Below, piece after piece: positions 51,685 to 61,330 of a DNA stretch of 64,000 bases. Each line of letters begins with the position of its first letter. Position 1 is the stretch's first letter. Both the position numbers and the translations under genes were made by a program. The notes beneath the pieces are model-generated. The model made no database searches. It saw only the letters and a list, made by a program, of their open reading frames with translations, and was not told the origin of the DNA. This DNA comes from Leptotrichia sp. oral taxon 215 str. W9775 (lineage in GTDB: Bacteria > Fusobacteriota > Fusobacteriia > Fusobacteriales > Leptotrichiaceae). The stretch covers positions 1-64,000 of the forward strand of contig NZ_KI272838.1 of NCBI RefSeq assembly GCF_000469505.1, written 5' to 3'.

Positions 51685-51838
51685 TCTTTTCCTCCTCCAT
51701 CAATTCCAGTATTTCGTTATACGCTTCTATTTTTCCACTCAATATATGATAGCTTGGGTCTCTTAGTTCATATTTCTTTTTTGACTTAGTACAGATGTTT
51801 ATCTTTTTCTTCAGTAAATTTATTAGCACTATTTTCAT
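51662..51838 (-). CDS. Small basic phage protein, unknown
   Basis: A 58-aa protein (MKIVLINLLKKKINICTKSKKKYELRD..) with a helical end (GKIEAYNEILELMEEEKNG). The ATG at 51838 has GGAGG upstream; the frame is open 13 codons further from a TTG, but that part covers the ribosome-binding site. It overlaps the dUTPase start. Function unknown. Confidence 0.65.
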   Translation of the reverse strand: MKIVLINLLKKKINICTKSKKKYELRDPSYHILSGKIEAYNEILELMEEEKNGSTKEI

Positions 51839-51860
51839 TCTTTTTCTATCCTCCTTATTT

Positions 51861-52484
51861 TTAACTTCCACTCTCAAGTATTTCTGCCGTGTACGGCAGA
51901 AAATGCTTATTAAATTTTGTGATTAATGTCCTTGAATATTTTCTTAGTCTTGAATCTATATCCAGGTCTTTGTCAGTAAACATCTGAACCACTTTAAAGT
52001 TGACTATGATGTCTTTCAAAGTTGTGAGGGCTTCAGCAACTTCAGGGTCTTCACATGGAAGGTCGTCCTTCCATTTCTCGCTGTAGTGCTTGTCAAATAA
52101 CTCCCTAAGTCCGTCGTACAGTGCATGCATTCCCCTGTCACGGTAGATTTTCTTATCAAAATTATATTTTTTCTTCATTTCAGGGCTATGGAAAAGAAAT
52201 GTCATCCTGACTGTCTGTTCTATCAGACTTTTAAGCCCTTCATAATTTTCAAGCATCGGATAGTTGCCCATGCTTTTAATTTTAACTTTCTTCATATCAA
52301 GCTCCCTGTTTGGTTCCGGACAGTATCTGTTAAGTCCAAGCTGATTGAAAAGCCTGAACCTGTCCAGCAAGTATCCCGAAGCTTTGTACACCGAGAACAG
52401 GAACATATGTACTTCCCCGTTCTCCAGTATTTCTTTTTTAACTTCCTTCCTATCTAGTTTTTTCGTCTTTAGTTTTCTAGCCAT
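51861..52484 (-). CDS. Phage protein of unknown function (207 aa)
   Basis: A helical protein with a basic start (MARKLKTKKLDRKEVKKEI) and many aromatic and charged residues (YKASGYLLDRFRLFNQLGLNRYCPEPN). No membrane segment, no catalytic motif that I can name. AGGAGTG ribosome-binding site. It lies in the middle region between the SNF2 helicase and dUTPase and is likely an early or middle gene. Confidence 0.65.
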   Translation of the reverse strand: MARKLKTKKLDRKEVKKEILENGEVHMFLFSVYKASGYLLDRFRLFNQLGLNRYCPEPNRELDMKKVKIKSMGNYPMLENYEGLKSLIEQTVRMTFLFHSPEMKKKYNFDKKIYRDRGMHALYDGLRELFDKHYSEKWKDDLPCEDPEVAEALTTLKDIIVNFKVVQMFTDKDLDIDSRLRKYSRTLITKFNKHFLPYTAEILESGS

Positions 52485-52497
52485 TATCTTTTCACTC

Positions 52498-52752
52498 CTA
52501 TCCCCATGTGCTCAGATGAGCTTCACCCACGTCGTTCCACAAAGCGTCTTTATAATCCATAATTGCGTCGTAGATTCCCTCCAGTGCACTCATCTGTTTT
52601 TCCGTAAGTGAGTTTTTCAGAATGAACTGCTGTTCTATCGACATAAGGAAAAGTTTTATTTCCACTTTAGTGGTATTTTTCTTACAGAATTCAATTTTAT
52701 CAAGTATCTTATTAATTTTTCTAATTTCAATCACTTCCTGAACTGTTATCAT
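52498..52752 (-). CDS. Phage protein of unknown function (84 aa)
   Basis: A small helical protein, MITVQEVIEIRKINKILDKIEFCKKNTTKVEIK, then LTEKQMSALEGIYDAIMDYKDALWND. It overlaps the SNF2 gene by 4 bp, so it is translated with it. No family is recognised. Confidence 0.65.
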   Translation of the reverse strand: MITVQEVIEIRKINKILDKIEFCKKNTTKVEIKLFLMSIEQQFILKNSLTEKQMSALEGIYDAIMDYKDALWNDVGEAHLSTWG

Positions 52753-54134
52753 TGTTTCTTTCCTCCCGTATATTTTTCTATTCTTGCCTTCAGGCTCTGC
52801 AGTAATTCCTCCTGAATGTCTCCCTTGCTCTGCAGAGCCTTCATGACGTCCTCGTCACGTGTGTTACTGCAGACAAGGTGATGGATTATAACCTTTTCCT
52901 TCTGCCCCTGCCTGTGAAGTCTCTTGTTGGCCTGCTGGTACAGCTCAAGGCTCCAGTTAAGTCCGAACCAAATCACATGGTTCCCTCCGTCCTGCAAGTT
53001 CAGGCCATAAGCCGCACTTGCGGGATGTGCAAGTAGGATATCAATTTTTCCGCTGTTCCAGTCCTTTTCATCCTGCACTGTCTTAAGTTCTCTCACTCTA
53101 AGACCTGTCTTGGCCAGTGTACTTTTCATCCTGTCAAGGTCATGCTTGAAACTGTAGAACACCAGTGCCGATTTCCCGTTAAGTTCCTCCACCAGTTCCA
53201 TGAACCTCTCAATCTTGCACTTATGGATTTCATGCACATCTTTTTTTTCGTCATACACGGCTCCGTTACTTAACTGTAAGAGTTTATTCGACAGTGCCGC
53301 CGCATTTGCGACTGTTATTTCTTCAAGACTGTTAAGCTCCAGTATCATCTGCTTTTCAAGTTTCTCATACTGTTTCCTTGCTTTCGCATCAAGTTCCACG
53401 CTGACTATATTGTCCACCACGTCAGGCAGTTCAATGTAATCTTCCGCTTTCATGGACACACATATGTCAGCTATCCTGTCCATGATTGACTTGTCTGAAC
53501 CCTGCTTGAGTTCGTATTTGCCGTACGGATCACTCCTGCTCCTGTAAAAATTGAAGTACCTATCCCTGAATACCGTTATGTTTTTTCCGAGCCTCTCACC
53601 CTGGTCCAGCAGGTAAATCTGTGCCCATATATCCTTAAGACCATTCGGTGCGGGAGTTCCAGTAAGCCCTACGAGTCTCTTAATCTTACCCAACACAAGC
53701 TTAAGTGCCCTGAACCTCTTGGCCTGTTGATTCTTAAAACTTGAGAACTCGTCTATGACCACCATGTCAAACGGCCAATCGTTCCTGTAATAGTCCACAA
53801 GCCATGGTATGTTCTCCCTGTTGATCACGTATATATCGGCAGGGGTGTTCAGTGCATTAATCCTTTTCTTTTCCGAACCCAGTACTGCTGAGAATTTAAG
53901 GAGCTTCAGGTGGTCCCATTTTTCTGCCTCCCTGAACCATGTGCTTTCTGCAACCTTTTTCGGTGCTACGACAAGTACCCTGCTGACCTCGAACATGTTA
54001 AGCTTAAGTTCATCTATGGCCGTAAGAGTTATTATCGTCTTTCCCAGCCCCATGTCAAGCAGAAGTCCGACTTTTTCAGTATTTACAACTTTATCAATGC
54101 AGTACTTCTGGTAATTATGTGGCTTGAACTTCAC
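52749..54134 (-). CDS. SNF2-type (SF2) DNA helicase/translocase
   Basis: A 461-aa ATPase. Motif I is LDMGLGKTI, motif II VVIDEFSSFKN, motif III GLTGTPAPNG, and motif VI RLHRQGQKEK; PHNYQKYCI is the Q-like motif at the start. It would remodel or unwind DNA during phage replication or recombination. No ATG is available; I choose the GTG at 54134, 8 nt after AAGGAGG, over a TTG at 54152. It overlaps the VRR-NUC gene, its usual partner in phages. Confidence 0.92.
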   Translation of the reverse strand: MKFKPHNYQKYCIDKVVNTEKVGLLLDMGLGKTIITLTAIDELKLNMFEVSRVLVVAPKKVAESTWFREAEKWDHLKLLKFSAVLGSEKKRINALNTPADIYVINRENIPWLVDYYRNDWPFDMVVIDEFSSFKNQQAKRFRALKLVLGKIKRLVGLTGTPAPNGLKDIWAQIYLLDQGERLGKNITVFRDRYFNFYRSRSDPYGKYELKQGSDKSIMDRIADICVSMKAEDYIELPDVVDNIVSVELDAKARKQYEKLEKQMILELNSLEEITVANAAALSNKLLQLSNGAVYDEKKDVHEIHKCKIERFMELVEELNGKSALVFYSFKHDLDRMKSTLAKTGLRVRELKTVQDEKDWNSGKIDILLAHPASAAYGLNLQDGGNHVIWFGLNWSLELYQQANKRLHRQGQKEKVIIHHLVCSNTRDEDVMKALQSKGDIQEELLQSLKARIEKYTGGKKQ

Positions 54135-54417
54135 TTTCCCTTCCTCCTTCAATTTCCAGTATCTCTTTTATTTTTTCCCTTGAATCTGCAACATACACCC
54201 TCTGTCCGTACGCCCTTATTTTCTCAATCTGCCTATCTTGTAAAGGTCTCGTTGTTTTCCCTGTTGCCTTGAGTTCCACAAAAAATGCTGTTCCATTCGG
54301 CAGAAGGCATAGCCGGTCCGGTACTCCCGCATGCCCGGGACTCACAAATTTATACGCAGTACCTCCCAGTTTTTTCACTTCAGATACTAGATATTTCTCG
54401 ATTATACTTTCCAACAT
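54115..54417 (-). CDS. VRR-NUC domain nuclease
   Basis: A 100-aa PD-(D/E)XK nuclease of the VRR-NUC type: GHAGVPDRLCLLPNG with the Asp, FFVELKATGK with ExK, and DRQIEKIRAYG with the Gln. These small stand-alone enzymes may cut branched DNA. The ATG at 54417 follows GAGG; an earlier ATG at 54438 has no such site. It is the first gene after the candidate origin. Confidence 0.9.
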   Translation of the reverse strand: MLESIIEKYLVSEVKKLGGTAYKFVSPGHAGVPDRLCLLPNGTAFFVELKATGKTTRPLQDRQIEKIRAYGQRVYVADSREKIKEILEIEGGRESEVQAT

Positions 54418-54439
54418 TTTTTTTTTTCCTCTTTTCATC

Positions 54440-54717
54440 TTTTTTAAAAACTACAACAATCCGAAATCCTATATATATATCTATATAGGCGTATTAGGTA
54501 TATTAGGTATTATATATATATGCCTAATATACCTATTTTATATATTTATATATAAAGATTGTAGTTTGTAGTTATTTATATAATATATTATTAATTTTAC
54601 TGGATTTTCGGTTACTACAAAGTATAACTACAACCCGACAACAAACTACAAAACCCTATTTTTCTAAGGAACTACAAAGTTTTGACTTTTCTCTAAAAAC
54701 TACATTATTTTGTAGTT
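54440..54717. other. Repeat-rich AT segment, candidate phage replication origin
   Basis: About 265 bp without a gene between the primase-helicase and VRR-NUC genes. ACTACAA or its complement occurs about nine times in both orientations: 54450, 54559, 54566, 54614, 54627, 54645, 54671 and 54710, with an ACTACAT at 54699. A perfect 12-bp inverted repeat (AGGTATATTAGG near 54496-54507 and its complement near 54523-54534) encloses a run of TA steps, and TATTAGG is also repeated directly. Short iterons with an easily melted AT block next to replication genes fit an origin. Confidence 0.55.
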
Positions 54718-57101
54718 CTCCTTTTGAACCCTCTTTGTTGGCCGAAATCACCGAATTTACGCGGTGTTTTTAAACGTTCCCATCCTTTCATGGAACCCAT
54801 TATGGAATTTACGTTTGCACTGTCAGAATTCTTAATGTATTCCCTTCTCATTCCGAAACATTCGACCAGTATTTCCAGGGCGCACACCCTGTCCCTCGGT
54901 ACTGTTTTTATTCCTGATTTGTCAAAGCCTTCAAAATAATAATTTTTTCTTTTCTGATGATTCCAGCTATGCCAGTCTTCGGGTACTTCCTTTTCAAGAA
55001 ACTCCATTATTTCCCCTTCCTTGACATCTTTCACCCTGTGATTTTCCTGTTTTTCGTCTGCGATGATTTTTGCTTCACCGCTCAAGTCCAGTTCACATCC
55101 CGTGATATAGTAAAAATACGCCTCCGCCCATATCTGATCCCTTTCGGCATCAAGGTCTTTCCATATACTCTTCTTAGGTTCCATAATTCCTACTTCAACA
55201 GGCCAGAATCTCCTGTTCCCAGTCCTGTCCCTTAAAAACTCATAGTCGTTCGATGTTCCGAAGAACACACATCTTCTCGGATATTTCTCCGTTCTTCTCC
55301 CATATGCTTTCCTGTAAATATCATCAGTTTTACTTAAAAACTGTTTGATTAAATCCGTTTCATTCTTAGTAAACGCTGTCAGTTCTCCCAGTTCATTAAT
55401 CCATGTACCCTGTATCATTTCCGCCGCTTCTTTCCCTGCAAAAGTCTGCAGGCTGTCCGAGTACCACTTCCCTCCAAGTTTGGCAAGGAATGTGCTTTTC
55501 CCTATCCCCTGCGGTCCTGTAAAGATCGGCATGTAATCATATTTAATGCTCCCTTCGACCGCCCTTGCAACGGCGGCCGTAAGCGACACCTTCATGACTT
55601 CCCTTGTATAAATGTTATCTTCCGCACCTAAATAATCAGGCAGAAGCTTTTCAATTCTTTCTTTCCCGTCCCATTTAAGGTTCCCGAGGTATTCGGCCAC
55701 GCTGTTGAACCTATTCTTATATGATGCAAGTAACAGGGCATCATATATTTTATTCTCTCCTGTAAGCCCGAACCTTTTCTCAAGGTAGTTTCTGACCCCG
55801 CTGTCGTCAAGGTCTTCGTACTGACGCATTTCATCTTTTCTGTTCCATGGAACAGCTCCTGTGACCATTCCTCTGTTCGTAAATTCGTCTATTGCGAATT
55901 TGCCTTTAAGGCTCACATCATTTTCCAGCACTATCAGCATGTTGTTTATCGACTTTACGAATGCACCGTTTTCATGCTGAGCAAGTTCATTCATCCATGA
56001 CAGGTCAATATCACTTTTACCTTCTTCAAGCACACCGAAGTCATCAGATGCGGTGTATCTCTCCATGTTAACGATGGACGCTACCTCCTCAATACTTCTC
56101 GCGAACTTTGACATTTCAACGAATGAGGGGAACCTGTTCGCAGGAGTACCTTCCTTCACATCCGCGTCCATGTCTGCGAACTTGTGGAGTCTTACCATGT
56201 CGAATGCATTACACAGCTTACCTCCCGCGGGGTCAGTGGCATGGTGCGAGTATACGAAGACGTCGTCATAAATTACAGCTCCTCCATAAGTGCTCCCCTG
56301 GGTATAGGTCATTCTTTTTCCATCATCAGATATGTCGTACTCTTCCGGAATAAACTTTTCCACAGCTTCAGCTATGGTGAAAGTTTTACAGAAAGCTCCT
56401 ATTATTCCTGATTTTTCAAGAGGATTTTCCTGTTTTTTAAGCATCTTTTCTGCCATTTTTTCCGTTCCCGGAACCTGTGGCCACTCCGTCATGTTCTTCC
56501 AGTCATCATACGTTGCGAGGATTCCGTCAACTGACAGAGGAGCCTTTTCAAGGTTGAACTTGTACACATACCTGCTGTCCACAGAACAGCTTGCCCAGAA
56601 CATCAGCCTTGCAGGTTCAAAGGTGGTAGGGTCGCACATGGCCATACCTATCATCTGAGCCACTTTCCTTGCCACGGGCTCATATTCATCGGGGGACATG
56701 CTCCTGTCTGTCACGATAATAACCCTTAACCTTGGCCTGCTCTCCATGTGCTTACGCGTGCTGTACACGGCGTAGGACATGTTAAGGCTTTCAACTTTAT
56801 TAATAACTTCTTCGGTCTTGCCTGGTTCTATGTTGTCAAGGTCTAATGTTATTAAGTCCCTTGACAGCAGGTTCACGTTTTTTCTTATACCGTCCTTGAG
56901 CTTTCCCGCAACAAAGCCCCCGACGTCCTTAAGCTCATCCTGTTTCGCCTTTGGCAGTTTCAGGAAGTCTTCAAACTTTTCGGCAGTCCTTGTCGGTGTT
57001 TCAAGCCTCTTGACGAACTCGCTCCATAAAAGCTTTTCTGTTTTCCATCTTGTCTCCTTCCTGCTACCTGCAGTACTTATCACTATTTCCCTGTTGTACA
57101 T
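54705..57101 (-). CDS. VapE-type primase-helicase
   Basis: A 798-aa protein. The N-terminal part has LITLDLDNIEPG (85-94) and CDPTTFEPARLMFWASCS, like a PrimPol/AEP primase. The C-terminal part is the virulence-associated E superfamily 3-like ATPase with GPQGIGKST at 529-537 and WINELGELTAF as Walker B. It most likely primes and unwinds DNA for the phage polymerase. The ATG at 57101 has GGAGG; the frame is open further without support. Its end overlaps the iteron region. Confidence 0.9.
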   Translation of the reverse strand: MYNREIVISTAGSRKETRWKTEKLLWSEFVKRLETPTRTAEKFEDFLKLPKAKQDELKDVGGFVAGKLKDGIRKNVNLLSRDLITLDLDNIEPGKTEEVINKVESLNMSYAVYSTRKHMESRPRLRVIIVTDRSMSPDEYEPVARKVAQMIGMAMCDPTTFEPARLMFWASCSVDSRYVYKFNLEKAPLSVDGILATYDDWKNMTEWPQVPGTEKMAEKMLKKQENPLEKSGIIGAFCKTFTIAEAVEKFIPEEYDISDDGKRMTYTQGSTYGGAVIYDDVFVYSHHATDPAGGKLCNAFDMVRLHKFADMDADVKEGTPANRFPSFVEMSKFARSIEEVASIVNMERYTASDDFGVLEEGKSDIDLSWMNELAQHENGAFVKSINNMLIVLENDVSLKGKFAIDEFTNRGMVTGAVPWNRKDEMRQYEDLDDSGVRNYLEKRFGLTGENKIYDALLLASYKNRFNSVAEYLGNLKWDGKERIEKLLPDYLGAEDNIYTREVMKVSLTAAVARAVEGSIKYDYMPIFTGPQGIGKSTFLAKLGGKWYSDSLQTFAGKEAAEMIQGTWINELGELTAFTKNETDLIKQFLSKTDDIYRKAYGRRTEKYPRRCVFFGTSNDYEFLRDRTGNRRFWPVEVGIMEPKKSIWKDLDAERDQIWAEAYFYYITGCELDLSGEAKIIADEKQENHRVKDVKEGEIMEFLEKEVPEDWHSWNHQKRKNYYFEGFDKSGIKTVPRDRVCALEILVECFGMRREYIKNSDSANVNSIMGSMKGWERLKTPRKFGDFGQQRGFKRRTTK

Positions 57102-57114
57102 TTTTACCTCCTTC

Positions 57115-59082
57115 CTAATCTTTTTTATAATATTCCGTTTCAAATCCGTCTGCTCTCAGTATCAGCCCTTTAGCCCATCTGAGTTCTTCTCCCATCAGGT
57201 CGCACACTTCCTCTACAGTGACGTCCATCGGGGCTTCCAGCACAACTTCATCGTGTATGTGCATTACTATCTTATAGCCTTTATCGGTCAGTTTAAGAAT
57301 TGTTGCGGCGAGACAGTCACGGGCTATTGCCTGCACGATGTTCTCCACAAGCTTTCCCCCATAAGTTTCGGCAGTTTCCCATTTGCCTGAAACCTGATTC
57401 GGTGCCTTATAGGTGATTACCGTTGCACCCCAGCTGTTCTCCCTTGTTCCAGGGCTTACATAGTGGAGCTTACGGCCACTCGGAAGGGTTACCGTCAGGA
57501 AGTCGAGCCCTTTTGCAAGATCTCCTTCCCTTGAAAAAAGTATTCCGTTTACTGCCTGTCTTGTTCCGTTAAGCACCACTTCTGCGGCCGCATTTCCTAC
57601 GGCATACCACAGGTCAACTATTCTCTTATTTGAATTTCTCCACATTCTGACAATTTCAGGAAGTTCCTCCTCAGTAAGTCCCATATTAATCGCACCCATG
57701 GCCATAAGGGCTCCGCTTGACCCCTGATAGCCGAGTGCAAGTTCCGCAACCTTCCCTTTCTGTCTTAAGTGGTAGTTCTCCTTGCCCTTCGCAATTGTTG
57801 ATATGTCCACACCGAACATCTGTGATGCCGATGCCTCATAAATTTTCCCGTGAGTCCTGAACACATCAAGTCTCCACTGTTCGCCTGCAAGCCATGCGAT
57901 CACTCTTGCTTCTATTGCGGAAAAGTCGGCGATTACAAATTTTTTTCCTTCCTCCGGAACAAATGCCGTACGTATTAACTGCGACAAGGTATCAGGTATA
58001 TTGTCATACAGTATGTCTAAAGTCAGCAGGTCTCTTCTTTTTACCATGTTCCTCGCATCATCAAGGTCTGACAGATAGTTCCTAGGCAGGTTCTGTACCT
58101 GTACAAGTCTTCCAGCCCACCTTCCTGTACGGTTGGCACCATAGAACTGCAGAAGTCCCCTCACCCTTCCATCTTCACAGAGGGCATCTTTCATGGCCAC
58201 ATATTTCTTCGTGCTTGTTTTACTCAGTTCCTGCCTTATTTCAAGCACTCTTTTTACGTTCCCTTCAGTTTCTCCAATAAGATTTTTAACTGTTTCCTTC
58301 TGAAGATTTTCGGCATTTACGCCTTTATCTTTTAACCATTTCAGTAGTTGCACTGTACTGTTAGGATTCTCAAGTCCTGTCAGTTCCTTTGCCTCGTTCA
58401 GCAGATATTCATTCCAGGTGTCACTCACGAACAGGGCACTTTCAACAAGCTCACTGTCCACTTTTATTCCTTCGGCATTCATTCTGACATCAGTATGCCA
58501 CAGTTTCCATTCAAATTTTGGAAGTTTTATCCCTTCAAGTTTTTCCTTTATCGACATTTCTGCCACCACGTCCTGCCTGTTGTACTCCTTATACAGCTCC
58601 CACTTCTCAGGCTCGTGATGTGGCATGTTCCTTGTTCTTCCGCCGTTCCTCTTCGTAGGTTTGCATGGAACGGAGAAAAGCTTTATAAGAGCCTTACCTG
58701 TTGCGGATTTTTTCTTATCATTTTCAAATCCCATTGCCTTCCCGACCTTGTCCAGTCCTCCCGGATAACCGGCATAATACGCATGTATCATGGTACATCT
58801 CCACTGTTCAAGATTAGTTTCATACCCCGCCTGGTTAAGGCAGTACCATTCAAAAGCCGCATTATATGCCCTTAGCTCAGTTTCCCCGTCATTGAGCATT
58901 TTAACAACTTCCTCCGGCACTGCATCACCTTGTGCAAGGTCAATCACTTCAACGGGCGACCCGTTGAGCGAATAGGCAAAAAGAAGGATTTCAAAATCCG
59001 TACTCTGTGCATACTTATACAGTCCTGTCTTTGAAATATCTTCACTGCTGTAAGTTTCAATATCTATGTTCAGTACATTCAT
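57115..59082 (-). CDS. Phage family A DNA polymerase
   Basis: A 655-aa replicative polymerase. LNIDIETYSSEDI at the start is exonuclease motif I (DxE). The polymerase has motif A (VIADFSAIEARVIAWLAG), motif B (KGKVAELALGYQGSSGALMAMG) and motif C (MHIHDEVVLE). There is no 5'-nuclease domain, as expected for phage PolA. It lies between the ssDNA-binding protein and the primase-helicase. Confidence 0.95.
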   Translation of the reverse strand: MNVLNIDIETYSSEDISKTGLYKYAQSTDFEILLFAYSLNGSPVEVIDLAQGDAVPEEVVKMLNDGETELRAYNAAFEWYCLNQAGYETNLEQWRCTMIHAYYAGYPGGLDKVGKAMGFENDKKKSATGKALIKLFSVPCKPTKRNGGRTRNMPHHEPEKWELYKEYNRQDVVAEMSIKEKLEGIKLPKFEWKLWHTDVRMNAEGIKVDSELVESALFVSDTWNEYLLNEAKELTGLENPNSTVQLLKWLKDKGVNAENLQKETVKNLIGETEGNVKRVLEIRQELSKTSTKKYVAMKDALCEDGRVRGLLQFYGANRTGRWAGRLVQVQNLPRNYLSDLDDARNMVKRRDLLTLDILYDNIPDTLSQLIRTAFVPEEGKKFVIADFSAIEARVIAWLAGEQWRLDVFRTHGKIYEASASQMFGVDISTIAKGKENYHLRQKGKVAELALGYQGSSGALMAMGAINMGLTEEELPEIVRMWRNSNKRIVDLWYAVGNAAAEVVLNGTRQAVNGILFSREGDLAKGLDFLTVTLPSGRKLHYVSPGTRENSWGATVITYKAPNQVSGKWETAETYGGKLVENIVQAIARDCLAATILKLTDKGYKIVMHIHDEVVLEAPMDVTVEEVCDLMGEELRWAKGLILRADGFETEYYKKD

Positions 59083-59102
59083 TCGTTATCCTTCCTTTTT
59101 AA

Positions 59103-59663
59103 TTAATATAGTTCTTCATCCTCAACCGGAGCGAAGTCCTGCTGAGCCGTTCTTCCTCCTGCAAGCGGTTCTCCGTCCGACACTTTCTGTACGTTCCCCA
59201 GTCCTGCACCTATTCCTTTTTTCCCTGTGAACATGTAAGGGAAAAAGTTGACTGTGACATTTGCGTAGATTCCGCTGTAAATTTCAGACTGGTCCATTAT
59301 AGGATTCACATACTTGTCCACTACCTGAGGCGGATAATCCGTTTTTGCTGATGCTGTAAATACCCAGTGACCTTTGCACTCAGGTCCGAAAGGCTCCCCG
59401 TTCTGTTTTACCCCGTCACCGTCCCATATAGGAGTTGGTACGTGCGGAGGTTTTACTCCGTTCCATTTTTCAGCTGTTCCTATCTTTATCGCCTCCGCAA
59501 TTGCGGCATCTATTTTCTGCTTTGCGGCCGTATCTGATTTCGGTACAAGTATTGTCGTGCTATATTTTTCTTCCGCCCCCGGAGTTGCTGCATGTGGTTT
59601 AAACAAGTGTACAAAGCTTAGTCTTCCTCTTACGTTTATTCTAGTGTTCTGATTTTTTTCCAT
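59103..59663 (-). CDS. DUF2815 ssDNA-binding protein
   Basis: A 186-aa protein with the DUF2815 pattern: RLSFVHLFKPHAATPGAEEKYSTTILVPK, GECKGHWVFTASAK-like (GPECKGHWVFTASAKT) and SGIYANVTVNFFPYM. It has an OB-fold of the T7 gp2.5 kind and is proposed to coat ssDNA for replication and annealing. The acidic end (DFAPVEDEELY) would contact partners. Confidence 0.9.
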   Translation of the reverse strand: MEKNQNTRINVRGRLSFVHLFKPHAATPGAEEKYSTTILVPKSDTAAKQKIDAAIAEAIKIGTAEKWNGVKPPHVPTPIWDGDGVKQNGEPFGPECKGHWVFTASAKTDYPPQVVDKYVNPIMDQSEIYSGIYANVTVNFFPYMFTGKKGIGAGLGNVQKVSDGEPLAGGRTAQQDFAPVEDEELY

Positions 59664-59679
59664 ATATTATCATCCTCTC

Positions 59680-60852
59680 TTAATCTATTATTTTTTCAAA
59701 TTCATCTTCTACATTAATAACATCATTTACATACGGAGCCCTTTTATCCGACTCCATTACAAGTGTAGGCTTACCCTTAGGCTTTACTATCAGTTCGCCC
59801 ACATAATCATTAAAATCTTTCTTCCCTATTGTCCCTTCAAGCTGGCTTAATGTAAGCATCTTACGTTCATACATCAGCTCTTCGGCTATCCCCTTGTCTT
59901 TCAGTATCTCAAATGCCTTTTCCGTATCCGAGAACGTTCTCACCGACCTTCCTTCGACAAGCTTCCACCCCGGAACTGATTCACCTTTCAGGATTGCCTG
60001 CTGGCAGTAGTTCTCAATGTCCTTGACCCATTTCACGATATCCTGTGCCCTTTTAAGAATGTCGCCCATTTCGGCATTACTTAAGATATTACCTTTAAGC
60101 TTCATATCAGTTTCAAGTTCCATGTTCATTTCAGCCCTTGCCTTGCAGACTGCTTTCGCCCTGCAGAACGTACATTGTCCCGGGACAAAATCCCCTTCGG
60201 CATTAAATGCCCTTTTGGCGTTAGGTTTAACTTCTTTTTCCGCCCATTCCACGAGTTCCTCTGCCGATATTTCCCACACCGAGATGCTGTCCAGTCTCGG
60301 CTGTACAATACCCATATTCACCGTTACTATGTCCTCGAACAGTGAGTATTCGAGGAATGCACCTAACGAGTAGAGCATAAGCTGTGGATTATTTTCCGCA
60401 AATACAGGCACACCTTTTCCATACTTCAAATCCCTTACGTATAAGGTCCCATCATATACCGTTACAAAGTCACATGTCCCGAATCCTTCGGGCACATATG
60501 CACTGAAATCCACTTTCTTCTCGATTGATGCCACGGCGGGTTTATCAAAGGACATCATAAGCTCCTTTATATGCTCGAGATAGGCATCCGTATAGGAATC
60601 CATTTCCTGCTTATACAGTTTATTCGCCTTAAGTTTCTTCAATCTGCTGTTGTAAGTCCGTGCACCCATCGGGCTTGTGTATTTTGTCAGCTTGAGTTCC
60701 GAAATCTCATGTGCCAGTGTCCCCTCCTCGGCATATTCTGAAGTTGTTTCGGGGAACAGTTCCTCAAGCCTTGCACTTGGATTGCAGTTCATCCATCTTG
60801 ACGCCCCGCTTGCCGAAAGCAGGGCATGATCCCTTTCCTTGTGGTTCATCAT
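59680..60852 (-). CDS. DUF2800 RecB/Cas4-like nuclease
   Basis: A 390-aa PD-(D/E)XK nuclease. GFGTCDFVTVYDGTLYVRDLKYG gives the Asp and DxK motif, with NPQLMLYSLGA after it. Four cysteines around CTFCRAKAVC suggest a Fe-S cluster as in Cas4/AddB-type enzymes. Paired with DUF2815 in many phages, it probably resects DNA ends for recombination. The ATG overlaps the upstream stop (ATGATGA). Confidence 0.88.
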   Translation of the reverse strand: MMNHKERDHALLSASGASRWMNCNPSARLEELFPETTSEYAEEGTLAHEISELKLTKYTSPMGARTYNSRLKKLKANKLYKQEMDSYTDAYLEHIKELMMSFDKPAVASIEKKVDFSAYVPEGFGTCDFVTVYDGTLYVRDLKYGKGVPVFAENNPQLMLYSLGAFLEYSLFEDIVTVNMGIVQPRLDSISVWEISAEELVEWAEKEVKPNAKRAFNAEGDFVPGQCTFCRAKAVCKARAEMNMELETDMKLKGNILSNAEMGDILKRAQDIVKWVKDIENYCQQAILKGESVPGWKLVEGRSVRTFSDTEKAFEILKDKGIAEELMYERKMLTLSQLEGTIGKKDFNDYVGELIVKPKGKPTLVMESDKRAPYVNDVINVEDEFEKIID

Positions 60853-61328
60853 ATTCTCACCCCTAGTTCCCGCAAATCATTTGCAAATGCATCATACAGC
60901 TTAGGGTCAAGTTCTGTCAGTTTTGACAGGTTATATTTCCCTTTTATTAATTTGGCGACCTCTGAGCCTAGATTCATCGTTGAAGCCTCATGACATCCCG
61001 CCTTGAGCTGGTCGTAGCTCCACCCCTGTGTTTCTGCCGTAGAAGCTTCTGCTTTTTTAGGTTCTTCCTCCTTCGGAGTTTCTTTTGGGGTTTCTACATT
61101 TTTAACAGGGGATTCTTCCTTTTTCTCAGGCTCCACTTTTACATCGTTCGTCTGCCAGTCTCCTGTTTTTATTTCTGTTTCCACCTTTTCAGGCTCTTTT
61201 ATTTTCCCAGCTACTGAAGCTGCTATGTTCTGTACCGGATTATTTTCCAGTCCTGTTAGTGCTTTTGAAAAATTTTCTATTACTTTTTTACTTCCTTCTT
61301 CAATTTCAAATAAAACCTTTATTTCCAT
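60849..61328 (-). CDS. Phage protein with Glu/Lys/Pro-rich linker (159 aa)
   Basis: The first 40 residues and the last 60 (SYDQLKAGCHEASTMNLGSEVAKLIKGKY..) look folded and are joined by a low-complexity linker of Glu, Lys, Pro and Thr (about 45-100). The C-terminal part resembles small domains found before DUF2800 genes. No enzyme motif is seen. It may be an accessory of the recombination proteins. Confidence 0.7.
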   Translation of the reverse strand: MEIKVLFEIEEGSKKVIENFSKALTGLENNPVQNIAASVAGKIKEPEKVETEIKTGDWQTNDVKVEPEKKEESPVKNVETPKETPKEEEPKKAEASTAETQGWSYDQLKAGCHEASTMNLGSEVAKLIKGKYNLSKLTELDPKLYDAFANDLRELGVRI

Positions 61329-61330
61329 TA

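Noticed and set aside
54440..54717. CRISPR array
   Set aside because: The repeats are only 7 bp, in both orientations and unevenly spaced, with no repeat-spacer periodicity. No cas gene is present; the DUF2800 protein is Cas4-like only in fold. No other array was noticed in the window.
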